A stretch of DNA of 64,000 nucleotides from Zygaena filipendulae (lineage: Eukaryota > Arthropoda > Insecta > Lepidoptera > Zygaenidae): contig OU015655.1 in assembly GCA_907165275.2 (NCBI GenBank), forward strand, positions 5,840,501 through 5,904,500, read 5' to 3'. This document shows, piece by piece, positions 1 to 14,200 of this stretch. A program made the position numbers and the translations under genes. Every line of letters starts with the position of its first letter. The first letter of the stretch is position 1. The notes under the pieces were generated by a model. The model did no database searches. It had not been told where the DNA came from and saw nothing but the letters and a program-made list of their open reading frames with translations.

Positions 1-2294
1 TTTGTACAGTTCTGATAGCAATGACCGCCTCAGTGGCGATCGTTGTGGCTGACTCCATTGCTGCTCGCTCGTCGGTTTGCGACTTTTGCGAGATTATGCC
101 TTCCAGCCAGATGCTGCCGACCATCTGGAATATTTTTATATTTTATATATTTGCCAAGGTAAATAAATGCATAATATACTGCTAAGTGCCGCCCTCTGTA
201 ACATTAAATAACCATTATTTGCCTAAATAGAATGAAATTAAAATCACCTCTCTTAATAATTTAGTCAGTCTAACAACTTGGAAAAATAAATCACAGTTCA
301 CCAACCAGTCAGTCTAAGGGTGGTGCCACACTCTCGGCGGCGGCGGTGGCGGCGGCGGCAGTGGCAAAAATAAATGGTAGAACATAAGAAGTAGGCCACA
401 GCTATCAGCGGGGCGAGCTGGCCAAGGGGTAACAGCTTGGAATATTTATATCCAAATAGTTAGATTACCTCAGTCAGTCTAACAAGTTGGAAAAAATAAT
501 GTCCAAACAGTTAGATGATTTAACTACTGGTCTAACTAGTTGGAATAATCCGACTTTACTACCTACTACATATTAAAATATAGATACGAAGCAAAATCTA
601 ATAACACAGATATTTCCATCCAAATACATTCAGCTGTTTCTGTGTGATTGACTAACAAACATACAAACTTTTAAATCGTATAATGTAGGGCTACACTTTA
701 TATTATTATTTATGTATTAATCCAAAAATATAAAAAATAAATAATGTCTTCAGTAAATTTGTATAGAATAGCTACTAACGATAGGCAGAAACACAACAGC
801 AACCAGCGTCAGTTTCCAGTTGTACACCACAGAGATGAGGAAGCCTACGATGACGGAGCTGAACCCTTGCAGGATGAGACCAATCATTAGGCCCGTGGCA
901 CCCTGCACCTCTGCCGTGTCGCCGCTCAGCCGCGAACACAAGGCACCGACCGCGTTACGTTGGTTATCAAAGTAACCCATTTCCTATAAGTATACAATAA
1001 ATTGATTAACAACCAACTATGACGAATGGTTCAATAAGCTATGATTATATAGCTCTTTACAATACAAACTATCAAACTGTGCATAATACGTATACAAACT
1101 GCGTGTTACAAATGCATTATCTACAGTCATCACACAACATAAGTCATCGGTCTGATCGGTTCGTAGACACAGGTTCTAGTGATCGATGCACACATCAAAG
1201 CTTATGATGACGCATAACCCAGCGCGTGCCCAGCCCTTAATTTGGGGGGGGGGGAGGAGCTCACCAAGTAAATTAATACTGAGACTTGTAAATAAAAAAC
1301 TATTAATATATTATCTTTTATATTTGTTCATGAAACTTTTGAATGAAAAGAGTTCGTTTATCACTTTTCTTTCAAGTTTGTTTGTTCAGAGTGCTTACTC
1401 GAAATTAAAGTATCTACATAAGAAAAGTATTATGAAATAAATATGAGTAGAAAGCAATACACTATCGGAGTAGGTTCTATTGTCTACCTGTTTCAGTAAG
1501 CTGTCGAAGTACTGATGTCTCAGTCTAGTGGTCAACCTAAGGCCGGAATAAGTGAAGGTGACACTTTGCAGACACATGGATAAACCGGCGACTGCTGCTA
1601 CCACTACGAACATTCCCGAATAGAGGTCTGCCAAGTAAATCACTTGATCGTAATCGCGCAACGCAAATATCTATAACAAAAAAAAAACATCTATTAGCAT
1701 GCAATCCATGTAAATGGATTTTAACTAATCCTAATTTAAAATTTTCCCTTACAATATAATATAAATAAAACTTATAGTTTAATCTATACATACAAAATAC
1801 TTTGTTCTAAATGACTGACTGACGGATCAACGCACACCCTAAACCGCTGATCGTGTAGAGACCTGAAACTTGGAGAGTGTGTTCTTTGTATGACGTAGGC
1901 AAAAGGATTTTCCGAAATTCAACCCCAATGGGAGTAAAAAGGAGGAGCGAAGTTTTTGTGGAAAAATTCCATGGGAAATTATCCCGGGTAAAACCACGTG
2001 GGACAGCTAGTTTATAAATAAAAAGCGAGGCGCGTGTCAAAAAAAATGGTCATAATGCTCGAAATATGAGTTACGTTACGTTTTGTGCTAGGTAATTGGT
2101 GTTTGGAATCCAGTATTTTATAATAACAGTAACAATATTATCACCGTACTCACCCCAGCAGTGTAACCGAACAGCAACGCGAAGACAGGAAAACAAGCAC
2201 CCTGAGCGAAAGCAGCAATGGAACCAATCAATAAAAGAGGCCACTCTTTTCCGTTTAATTTTATGAGCTGCCATATGTTCACGGATTTTACTTC
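1..2294 (-). CDS. ABCB gene: exons of second transmembrane domain (partial)
   Basis: Four exons (2294-2154, 1670-1488, 983-780, 124 to the edge) encode the start of TMD2. The first begins [10 protein letters not shown] and holds the first membrane helix ([20 protein letters not shown]). The second holds a helix around [12 protein letters not shown] and ends in the coupling-helix region [15 protein letters not shown]. The third continues [10 protein letters not shown] and has two hydrophobic stretches ending FLPI. The last begins MVGSIWLEG and ends in [13 protein letters not shown], the usual conserved segment leading to NBD2. The frame is open through the window edge. Confidence 0.92.
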
Positions 2295-5200
2295 CTGTTT
2301 ACAAAAATAAAAATCATATTTTTAATTACATAATATCTAATAGCATTTAGTTATTGTAAATATGAGTAGTATACTGCCTCAGACATAAAGGTTGAAGACA
2401 TGTTTAGTATTGTCTTATATGGATACATAAAAGTAAAACAGTTTTTTTATATTGGTTGTACGTCACATACAAAATTATAAGTATACCTACCTCGGTTTCT
2501 TCATTTTCTTCTTCAATTTCATCTTCGGCATTGTAAATGAAGTTTTGTAGACCAGCTGACATGACTGAAGTGATAGAACCCCGTGGCGTCATCCAGTCGT
2601 GGGACTCTGAATAAAACAACATGTAACACTAGATTTTCAATCATATTTTCGTCTCGATTATTATTAGGTACTCGTGTTTTTAGTATCACAAAAATGCTGC
2701 AAACTTGCTTTTGAGCTACGGTGACATAAGACGAGCTAAATATAGAACCTAGACTTAAACTCAATTATTATGGTTTGTCCCCAAACAATATGGGACCGTA
2801 ACAAATTACCATAGAAAGTTTGAGGTCGACATTAAATTAGCAATGTCAACCTCAAACTTTCTAAGGTAATTTGTTGCGTACAAGAGTGAAACTACCGCAA
2901 TGATACGACATACTATAAAAATTACCTCTGAGACTAGCATAAGTTCATCAACAATAATTATAATATTAATAAATACTTAGTACTCGGTACCTCTCTTCAA
3001 CGAATGATGGCGATGTAACCGCCTGTTGGACCGTCTCTTTGGGTCGACCCGTGGTGCAAGGTTCACTTCACCATCCTGAACATCTTCCTGTTTTTCATCG
3101 GTTTCCTCCAGCAAAGTTTCAATAACATCTGGTTCTTTGCCTTCGTTTCCAGAAGTCACTAACTTGTAGTACAATCCTGTAAGTCAAAAGATCGTTGGAT
3201 ATTAGAAGAAACAAATTTAAGTTGTTGATATAAAATCCAATATAGGTACTTCTTTTGATTTTCTACCTTTTGCCTTCATTAGTTCTTCGTGTGTGCCTTG
3301 CTCTACAATGATGCCTTGATCCATACAAATTATACGATCAGCATTTACAATTGTAGATAATCTAAAAAGTTGTAAAACATTTTTGAGAAAAAACGTGCAC
3401 ACAAATTGTCCTTACATTTAGATGTATCAGGATATTATGTAGAAAATTGCATTTCTGAGGGAATTCCGAAATTAATATACCTACCTAAAATATTATTGGA
3501 GATTATTAAGTTACCTATGGGAGATAATGAGTGTTGTCCGTCCTACGGAGGCTCTATCTAGAGCAGCTTGCACCTGCCTCTCAGAGTGAGGGTCGAGGGC
3601 AGACGTGGCTTCATCTAGCAACAGCACAGCCGGTTCTCGCAACAGGGACCGAGCGATCGCTATCCGCTGCTTCTGTCCTCCGGACAATGACGCCCCACGT
3701 TCGCCTATTACCGTGTCGTAGCCCTTGAGAAAACCATAAATCAATAATTAAACTTTATGTTAAGCATTTCTGGAGCTGTATTTTTGAATCGTTAGAATTA
3801 CTTTTCGCACCCGAAATGGCAAGATTCGCATTTTAGAAAATGAATGAGCATTCGCTTGCAAATCTTGCGATTCCTTGTGCGAAAAGTGATTCTAACGATT
3901 CAAACATACGGCCTCAGGTAGAATACAAAAAACACGTATAGAATTCCATTGGAAAGAAGTGACAAAGCGACAAGTCGCTCAATAGCGCCTGTAAAGGATT
4001 ATTATTTGAATAAGTTTAAGTAGGTATTTTGAATTGATTTGATACTGACTTACTTGTGGTAAGAGTGTAATAAAATCGTGTGCGTAGGCCATAGCAGCAA
4101 CTCGCTGCACCTCCTCCCGCGTAGCATCTGGACACCCAACTGCTATGTTGTCGTGAATTGATCCTCGGAATAACACTGGCTCCTGACCAACCACGCCTGT
4201 TTATTTGACAAAAAGTATTTGTATATACTAATATTATAAAGAGGTAAAGTTTGTGAGTTTGTAAATTGTGAGTTAGTGATTTGTGAGTTTGTGACGTTGT
4301 AGGGGGTAATCACAGCATCTACTGAACCGGTTTTGAAAATTCTTTCACTTAGAAAGCTACGGTAGTCCTGAGTGACATAGGGTACTTTTTATCCCGAAAT
4401 TCCCACGGGAACTACGAAACTACCGCGGGTGAAAAATTCGATGGAACCCAATAAATGATTGAATTTCACGACAACAGTGGATAATAACTTGATTTTGACG
4501 ACATCACGCCATTAATAAAAGATGAAGTAAAGTGACGACAGTGAGGACTAATTTTTACTTAATTAAAACACCTTAATTATGTAATTATTTTACTTAGTAG
4601 TTATTGAAAAATTAGAAAAAAAAAAACGGTTTTCCTCGAATTAAATTGAAAACGTCGCTGAGAGCGTAAAACAGATCAAATTCATGCACTGATTGACGTA
4701 ACGTGGTACGCTAAAAACAAGTGCAGATGGGTCGTGCCCACTGCAATGAATTGATCCCTCTAATATAATGTTTATGATCTAAATCCCATAAACTGAGCTA
4801 TATAGGTACCTAGACATGATCTCAGCCATCCAATGTTAAGGTTCCTTAAATCTTTGCCGTCCAACTTGACTGAACCCGAAAAAGGATCGTAAAGCCTTTG
4901 CAGCAACTGCAGTATAGTGGTTTTGCCACATCCAGAAGAGCCCACCAGCGCCACGCACTCCCCAGGCTTGATGTGAATTGAAAATCCCTTCAACACCTGA
5001 AAAAGAAGATATTACTTATTCAAAATTATAAATACACTTAGTAATCTTAAAATTTATACCTAATAAAAATTAAGTTTTACAGCTAATTATTATTAGAATT
5101 ATTATTGCTCAGTGTTTGGTGCTTTCACATCACACGCTGTAAAGCGCTTGCTCAAATCCCAACAATGAGACTATGCATCGCAATGAGGTTAGCTAGTTTC

Positions 5201-8200
5201 CCTGCTATCAAGTTATATATTGCCAAATGCCAAATAAGTACCTCACGGTAGATGGGGACAGATGGTAAATAATATTGTGGACGAACATATTAGATGGATT
5301 TCAAGATATTACCTTAGTGTCGGGTCTGGAAGGATAACTGAAGTGGACGTCTTCTAAAGTGATATCTCCAATAACTCTCCGAGGGGAGATGCCCTTTTCG
5401 CCAAGACTGTCGATCTTGGGTTCGGCATCGATGAGTTTGAATATTGCGGCGGCCGCCCCACGAGCGTTCGCGAACGCTTCGGCATGAGGCACGCAGAAGG
5501 TTATTGACTGGGTTGCCATGTACATACTGAAGAGGATCTTTGGAGACAATGTTTTTGATATATGAACATATGTGTGTTTGACGATGCATTGTTGTGGAGT
5601 GGAACTTCCTTGGCAACGATGAGAGTAAAGTTTCAAAGCCGAATTTGAGTATAGATATTGTTACGATTATGATGCAAAGACACGAACGACTTCTGTCACG
5701 GTAAAATAAATTTCTTGAAAGTTTTTTTGCACTCCATAATTATAAGATTTTAAGTTAAGAATATGCATATGCTTCTTTAGAAACATTTTTTTTAATCAAA
5801 TCAAATCGAATCAAATTAAATCAAAGCAATCTTTCCAAGGCAACCTTAAGGTGATATAGAGCTGTAAATGGAAACTAAATAGAAGCCGGTGCTGGGTGCA
5901 CAACGTAATACCTAGCTATATACTATATAAGGATAATACAACACTAATACATAGGTTTCCTAATTATAATACAACTTTATACACGTACGTACATACAAGT
6001 AACAATAGGTGATATAATACACATATAAAAAATCGATATTTTACACTATATACATTACTGTGGATAGCCACTTAATTAATATTAAAAGATTAATATTAAA
6101 AGTGTCATACTGTGGATAGACACTTTAAATATTAATACAAATAGGTATAGGTAAGTAATATTTAATTTTTAACATCTTCGTTTTATGTATTTATTTACTA
6201 GCTGTGCCCTGCGGTTTCACCCTCGTGAGTTACGGAATTCCAGCAGGAACGCCAAAGTAAAATTTTGTGAAAACAAATTCTGGGTAGCCACCCTTATCAC
6301 CTAGCAAATATTCTCAGATCTATCACATACACGTAAAAATTTCAAAAAAAAATCGGTCAAGGCGTTTCGGAGGAGTTCGATAATAAACACTGTGACAGGA
6401 AATTTTTATATATTAGACTAGCTAATTAGCAGTAAAAGTTCCGTCATAATCAGTCCAACCGTTTCGAAGATTCAGTGTGTGAGTTTCAGAATTCGCGCAG
6501 GAACTCTAAATTTCTTTCATAAGAATCTTGACCTCACAATAACAAACACAACAAAAAGGAACTAGCGAAATCTATCCAGTCATGATTTCGTAACCAAGGG
6601 AAATAGGGATTCATTTTTATATACCATTGGATCTATTTTTGTAAGAAAAACATCAAACATAAGTTTCTATGGGCACAGAAGGAATAAATTTGTTACTTTT
6701 GCTTTATTCGAAAAATAGGTACGTATCAAAATGTCCTGAATGACTTCGAAAAAGGACGTCTGCATATTGTATTTTTTTGGTCAACTTCTCTAAATTAAAT
6801 AATTTGAATTAATTAATTAATCAGGTAATTCTTTCCATAACAATAACGATGTGGGGTTAAATTTTAAGTACAACGGTTGGGCGACGGTTTTTCAAAGAAG
6901 TTTTTGGCAATTTTTAATAAGTTAAATTTCTTGCGAATCACTGATACGGAAAAACTCCTAAATGGTGCTTAAAAAATGGTACTTACACTGAATATTGTAC
7001 CCACTACATACTGCCTCTCCTCAGCAGGTTTCATCACATCGTTCATCACTAGCCTAGTTCCATAGGCAAGGCCGATTGCATTTAGGGAATACGTAAGGAT
7101 CCAGTTGAAGCCATTCCCGAGACCGTTGAATAAACCTCGTTTCCGACTGAATTTCTCTGCCGGCTCTAACAGACGCTTGTATCTGTTGTTATGGAGATTT
7201 ATTTTAATATTAATGAAAATACGGATATGGTTAATAAAGTAGTAAAGTGCAAGTAAATGAGAGACGTGAACGCAATAATATTATAATTACATAATAGATT
7301 TATGTTAATCGAATGTAGGTATTCTGTTTACAGACATACCTAAAACACGATTACATGAAACACGATTTATTAATTGATATATTTTCTGAGAACATGTCTC
7401 TTTTATGTAGATAAATCTAGGTGTGTAAGTAGACCCTACTAGTCTTTCGTTTTCAGTTGGTTAATTTTACAAGTGATTTTTTTCTAAGTACGTTAGGTAA
7501 CGCGAGTCGGACTCGCACACCGTAAATAGTTGTTGTAAATGGTAATTTAAGAATTTGCATATAAACATGAGGGATTGATTGATTAATTTGATAAGTACAA
7601 TAGGCATCACGAGAGGTTTACAAAGTTTAACATAAGTTCGAAGTGATTGATTAAAAGTGATTTCTGCTGATCTAGCAGGATCTCGAGCAGGAGTTCTTGA
7701 ACTTGTGATAAGCCAGCTTCTAGGCAAATTTCAGTATTAGGTTCACAGGAAGTATTCTTGAGAGTGTCAAATACCTATGCTTCATAAACAGCCTTATCTT
7801 TTGATTACCTTGCGTAAAGGTTTCCGTTTGGTTGTTTACAGGTGGCGTTTGCAAACGTTCGTTTTGTTTTTACTCTCACGTAATTTAAGTATAGGTAATC
7901 GTGTAAGTCTCTTTTGAGATTAATAACTCGTGAGTAAGTAGGTATTTAATGCGTAAAATCAGAAATACAACACGAGGCGATAAAATGCCATGATGGCTAA
8001 CTACCTACTCGGATACGAGTATTTACATGGCATTGAAAATTGTTGTGAAATATATTTTTTTTTACTGAAAAACTATACAATATTCTATACGAAACTCTTT
8101 AACTACGTAGGTACTTTCTTTCAAATGACGTTTTTTAAATGCATGCAGATGCAAGTACATTATAGACTGCAAGTATAAACACTAAGGACAACATATCTGT

Positions 8201-11200
8201 ACTTTATCTCCTAGGTTTTCTGAATAAATGCATGTAAGTATATAATATGTTCTGTATTTATACGAATCAGATAAGCCATAGTTATAAAGCAAGGCTTGTC
8301 ATATTGATGTAAATACATACGAGTATGAGCACCTCATAATTGTGACTGATAAGATTTAAATCTTAAACACGGAAAATAAAATACGAGTTGGTTAATGATA
8401 GTTTCTAAGTTATAACATAATCACTTTGAATACAACATATAGATAAATGTTAAACTAATTTTCAGTATCATTGGATTGAACTGTCAGTCTATAGGTACTC
8501 TATAGATTATATATGTATTTCGATGCAGTACTAATTTCATGTTTTTAACCGACTTCCAAAAAGAAGGAGGTTCTGTGTTCGATTGTATGTATGTTTTTTT
8601 TTATGTATGTTCACCGATTACTCGAAAACGGTTGGACCGATTTGAAAAATTATTTTTTTGTTTGAAAGGGTATACTCCCAATTAGGTCCCACTGCCACCA
8701 AGTCGGGATCTGATGATGGGATCTTGGAGAAATCGAGGGATCTCTTCAAAAATTATAGCCACACCTATAGCGATTTGGGTATTTTTGATAGTAAATCGTT
8801 CATTTGCTTTCGGAAAGCAAAATTTGAAGAAGTGGAACTGATGATGAAGACCACAGGTGGTCATCGAAACAACTCAAAAATAATACCTACGTATTTCACG
8901 GGTTCCGATTGAAGCGATTTCGAAAATTGTTTTTTTGTTTGAAAGGGGATACTCCCAAATTAATTCCATTGTCACCAAGTCGAGATCTGATGATGGGATC
9001 TTGGAGTAATCGAGGGAACTCTTCAAAAATTATGGGTACACCTATAGCGATTTTTGTATTTTTTATAGTAAATCGTTTCTTTACTTTCGGAAAGCAAAAT
9101 TTGAAGAAGTGGAACTGATGATGAAGACCGCAGATGGTCATCGGAACTACTCAATAATGGGTATTTCACGGGTTCCGAATCGTTAACTTTAATATGATTT
9201 CTAAACAATTTATGCCCGTCACAATGTATATGGTGAAGTGGAACTGATGGTGATGTACTAGGAGAACTCCTCAACAATTAACGTCCCTGCGTCGGCAAGC
9301 AATATTTTGTAAAAAAACTTAGAGAAATTACGGACTAAGCGAGAAATAAACAAAATTTTAATAAAAAAAATAAAACCGACTTCCAAAAACACAAAACTAA
9401 AAAGCTAAAAATAAAAAGCTAAAAATAACAAAATACCGATTTAATCCAAAAAACAAAAACACACATAATATTATTATTGGTTTGTGCTACCACTGATCGG
9501 TATGAAGTCGGTGACAAGCCAAATATGAAGGGGAAAGATGGGCTAAGTCGACTCCCGCCACCAGCTCTTCGTGAGCAGAACAACCCAAGTGGGCAGACAC
9601 CAGCGGGCTTGTCACCGAATTCATACCGATCAGTGGTAACACAAACCAATAATAATATTACGTGTATTTTTGTCTTTTGGGTTAAATCGGTATTTTGTTA
9701 TTTTTAGCTTTTTATTTTTAGCTTTTTTGATTTTGTGTTTTTTCACTAAGAATTAAGCATGCCTATGCTTAATTCTAAGTGAAAAAACTACTACTACTAT
9801 TCCTTACTAATATTATAAATGCGAAAGTGAATTTGTTTGTTTGTTTGTTTTTTACGCTTTCACGACTTAACGGCTCAACCGATCATCATGAATTTGAAAT
9901 TTTGCATGCATGTTTTCAGGGGTACATAGGGTACTTTTTATCCCAATTCTCTGTACCCCTGAAAATGTGTATGCCAAATTTCATGATGATCAGTTGAGCC
10001 GTTAGGGCGTGAAAGCGTAACAGACAGACAGACAGACAGAGTTACTTTCGCATTTATTACATTAGTAGGGAAGGAGGGATTTAGCTCATAATAAATTAAA
10101 TATTCCGTACCTGTCTACTTCTTTGCTCTGCCCACCGAATGCAACAACCGTTCTTACTGATTTCAGTACCTCTTCAGCCTGCTTTCCAGCATGGCTGTAA
10201 CACTCCATTTCACGTATCGACGATTTAGTTTGATACTGAAATAAAAACACATTTTTTAAATTGAAAATCTAACTATTATTTTCGTCTGATATACCTATGT
10301 ATTGTGAAAATTTTACACCACACTATACTCGTCAATATAGTAGATAAGATCTTGATGCAAATAATGTGGCATCATTATATAAACTTATCACTTTTCGTTA
10401 TAATTTGATTTCTTCTTGGCCAATTGACGATAAACCCAAACAAACTTCATACATTCGCAATTTGCATGTTTTAATTTCTTTGCGGCCAGAAAAAGCCCTT
10501 GATATATTTATTAATAGGAAGCTAGCTCAGACGAAATAAATTATTTCGTCTGAGGAAGCTAGGTAGATTTTAGATAAATGTCAATTTATTTCGAATTGTT
10601 TTATCACAATATTTGTGCTCATATTTAACTTCATAGAGCTGAGAATAGGTACCTACTAATTACAACAAATAAACATACTGAGCAATAACAACTCTAATAT
10701 TATTATGTACAAAGGGATAAAGTTAAGTTTTTATGTTTGGGTGTAGGGAATAAACTCTGGAACAACTGAAACGATTCTAAAAACCATACGAAGAGTTTTC
10801 GGAGTAGTTCCCAAATTGACGCCTGTGAAACTTCGGTAGGAACGATTTGTTTGTTTTAAGTTATTTTCGTTATTATTTACTTGTCGAGCAGTGACGTATA
10901 GAAAAACTAAATTAATTTCAAAATTTCCGAAAACCAAGCTGTGCATCTTTTTAGAGCTAGAAAACTAGCTACAGACGAGTAATAACAAAATAGTGCAGTG
11001 TGCACTTCGCTTAGAAATCAACATAATATTATATCTCCATAGTCCATAGACATGATACCTAAACGAATCTCAAAAGTATACAAAAATATTATGAAGTTAA
11101 ACTGTAGTACTTAAGTAAAAGTACTTGTAAGCAAAAAAATTCTAAAAGTAGGGGTTAAAAATCCTAAGCAAGTTTTACATAAATCTCAAATTATTCTATA

Positions 11201-14200
11201 CTCACATTGGACAAAATTACAGAAGCAGCAACAGAAAACGGTACAACGGTCATGCAAGCCAAAGTCATCTGCCAGCCGAGAGGAAAAGCTTGGCCGAAAC
11301 ATATTAAAGATGTGCCCACTAAGTTGGACACGACTGAAAGCTTGTCACCCATTCCGTCTTTTAGTTTCATCATATTCCTAAAAAAATACTACTTATTAGT
11401 ATTTTTGAGTTGATTTAGGTACAATGAACAAATAAATCGTTTTAATTTCTTCTTTTCTTACTCAGTCATTTTGGATGCCAAATTGAACTCTGAATCAGTA
11501 TCGAACCAAGCCATGTCTTGTCGCAACACCGCTTTCAGAAACAGTTGTCGGATCCTTGTTATCTAAAAATATTAACAGAAGGTCTTTATTCAAAAATTGT
11601 TCTTTTTCATCGTTCGTTGGAAGTGGTCGTTGTGCTGTAATTCGGCCAATCATGTGATGTCATCTTTCTCTGTCTGCTGTGATACTGTGATACGTGTGCA
11701 CTAATGCAAATCTATAATCTGGATCGTCCATCGCATGAGTGACCTGCCACGCACTCCCGTGCCGTGCCTTTGCCCTGCACGACAAGGCGTTCTACGGAGT
11801 CGTAAGTGATTCAAAATAAATAGAATTGTTGAAATCATAAAGTAATGACAGTCAGTCTATACTCATTTATACGTATTTATTGGTTTGACAGATTTAATGT
11901 TCGTCAATAAGCTTTGGAGGTCATATTATGTTAGATATGTTTTGTTTAAAGCAAGACAATAACGTACGACGTTATTAATTGAAGCAATTGTTTCAATTCG
12001 TGTGCGCATGTAAAATGTGAGTTAGACTACAGCAAGACTTAGTGTGCACATGGCATGTCACCGTGTCCACACAATTATGTTTATTGATAACATTGACCTA
12101 GAAAATGATTTATCTGAGGATACGTTCATGGTATGAATGGAACATTTTACCTATTCGACCATAAAGTCATGATTTGAAGTTAAATATTCCATTAGGTAAG
12201 CTTTTTATTACAGAGCTGCAGACAACAACTTTATACCTACTCATATTATGACGAATGAATAAATAAGATGAATTAATGAACAAAATGTTTCTTATTTCAT
12301 GCCCGTACGTAGGAATGTTCCTATTGTACCATATTACCCGCAATTTAATTTTCAGGACTTATGGATGAAAACTATCATAATAATTATGTTAAATTCTGGC
12401 AGTGCCGCTATGTCATTTATCAGTACGCTTCTCCGTTGCAACATGAAAGCCGTAGTTACAAACAAACAACTTTGCATTTAGAGTAAAATTCACCTGTTTT
12501 AAAGCACTCCAATGTATAAGTGCAACCGACAGTATGCACAGCAGTAATGCAATCCCGGTGCTCACAAACATGCCTATTGCTAACGCTACACCGTCCTCTT
12601 TAAGAGCGATCATATTTTCTTCGTGTGAAGCATTGAACCTGCAAATAATTAGGCTTATTAGAAGAAAGTCAGATTAGAAAATACAGATACAGGATAACGG
12701 CGCTTACAGTGGTTGAATTAGCGCAAGCCGCTATAAAAAAATTACGTTAGGTGGCTTATAAGACCTATCAATCTTCGATGATATAATTTTTCAACGCGGG
12801 GTAGAGTATTTCTCTGTGGGCAACCATTAACTAAAAGTGAATCGTGATATTAAAGAAAGAGAAAGTTAATTAAATTCTTATTCGTCTACTGTTCTGAGTT
12901 TACTTTACAACTTTCTTTATTGGAAAATAACGCAAATTTACCCGTAGTTTTCTTAGATTTTGTAAAGGTAACTTATTTGAACTTACGCGTTTTACTCTTA
13001 CGCGGTATTTACAAATTGCTCTTATGCGGGTTCGCACGCGCAGCGACTTTATGACAAAGCGCATCTATTGTTGCGAGGAAATTTATGAAAATTACTACGA
13101 AAAAATATTTACATTACAGAAATTAACTTACAATCTTCTCCCACCTCCGAAAAGTGATAGTAGAGGCAAATAAGTGGACATCTGATTTTGATACGTGGTT
13201 CTTTCAACGAATGCAGTGCTCAGCTCACCAAATTGCACCAGGTTGTAACACACTCCACCGCCGCTAAACAGTCCGAAGAACACGCCAAATATCGTCGCTG
13301 TAAGCTCCACCCATGTCGCGTGACGAAACTGAAAAGTTTTGTTTAAATAGGCACATATGTAGTATCAGACAGTATCTTTGGTCTAGTGGTTAGTGAATCT
13401 GACTGTTTGGTTGGTGTCACAATATGTGCGCATAGGTAATTAGGTATGTGATCCCCAAAATATCATTTATTTTATACTAGCGCAACTTCGTCAGCAGTAC
13501 AAACCTAACCTAACCAAGAATATCAGGGTGTTCTTCGCCCTGCCTATGGCTAATAATAACAATTTTAACTGACCCGCTTCGGAAAAACGCGTTTTGTCTA
13601 ATAGTAACTAATTTTACCTGATATTGAATTTTGAGCATTAGTTAATTCTAGTTTTAGCAAAGGCATCAAGTAAAAGCTAATTCTAACTAGGGAAATGCGT
13701 TCTAACTAAATAATTGGTTTTAACTGTACTTACTTAACATAAATATACGTATCAACCTATAAAAATATAGATAATTGCTATGTATATTAGTAGTCTGGTA
13801 TCTACTCATAATACTATAAGCTTTGCTAAGTTTGAGATCCAGATGGCGCTGTGTGATAATGTCCAAGATTGCTAATTATTATTATTAATTGATTTAAAAA
13901 GTAAAGATTATTTTAGTTGTCTAATTATATACAAAACCTACAACACAATTCATCTCGAGTAATAGTATTCAAATAAAATGGCCAAGACTTACAAACAGGC
14001 AGACGCTGCACAGACATGATGAAATTATAAGGGTTCAGTTTTGTGCCATTGGCCACAGAACCCTAAAAAAGTAGTGTACGATACAAAACATAGTCACATG
14101 TACATATTATGTTCACTCGATTTGTAATAACCGCTGCATTCAGAGATATGTACATATTCAATGATTACTTTAGTGGTAACATTTCCAAACTTTTGTATAA

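Larger units (their letters stand above)
7183..10110 (-). other. ABCB intron (about 2.9 kb) packed with repeats
   Basis: This is the largest ABCB intron in the window. The first 1.3 kb (7183-8540) is AT-rich with no recognisable gene. From 8545 to 10067 it is a run of adjoining repeats: a tandemly duplicated element, a large inverted repeat, a perfect hairpin and a fold-back element, each listed separately. Confidence 0.8.

Noticed and set aside
5301..5636. 111-codon minus-strand frame taken as one exon
   Set aside because: Its upstream third reads through the acceptor at 5537 into intron. The homologous part is only 5537-5313.
8658..9277. Similar proteins in overlapping frames ([15 protein letters not shown] and [15 protein letters not shown])
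   Set aside because: The similarity comes from the tandem duplication of a non-coding repeat. Both strands are open by chance.
9477..9707. Pair of near-identical frames on opposite strands ([10 protein letters not shown] and [10 protein letters not shown])
   Set aside because: They are the two arms of one inverted repeat, not two genes.
10021..10040. (CAGA)n run as a regulatory tract
   Set aside because: It is the fixed tail of a repeat family (also near 22320 and 27300), not a locus-specific element.
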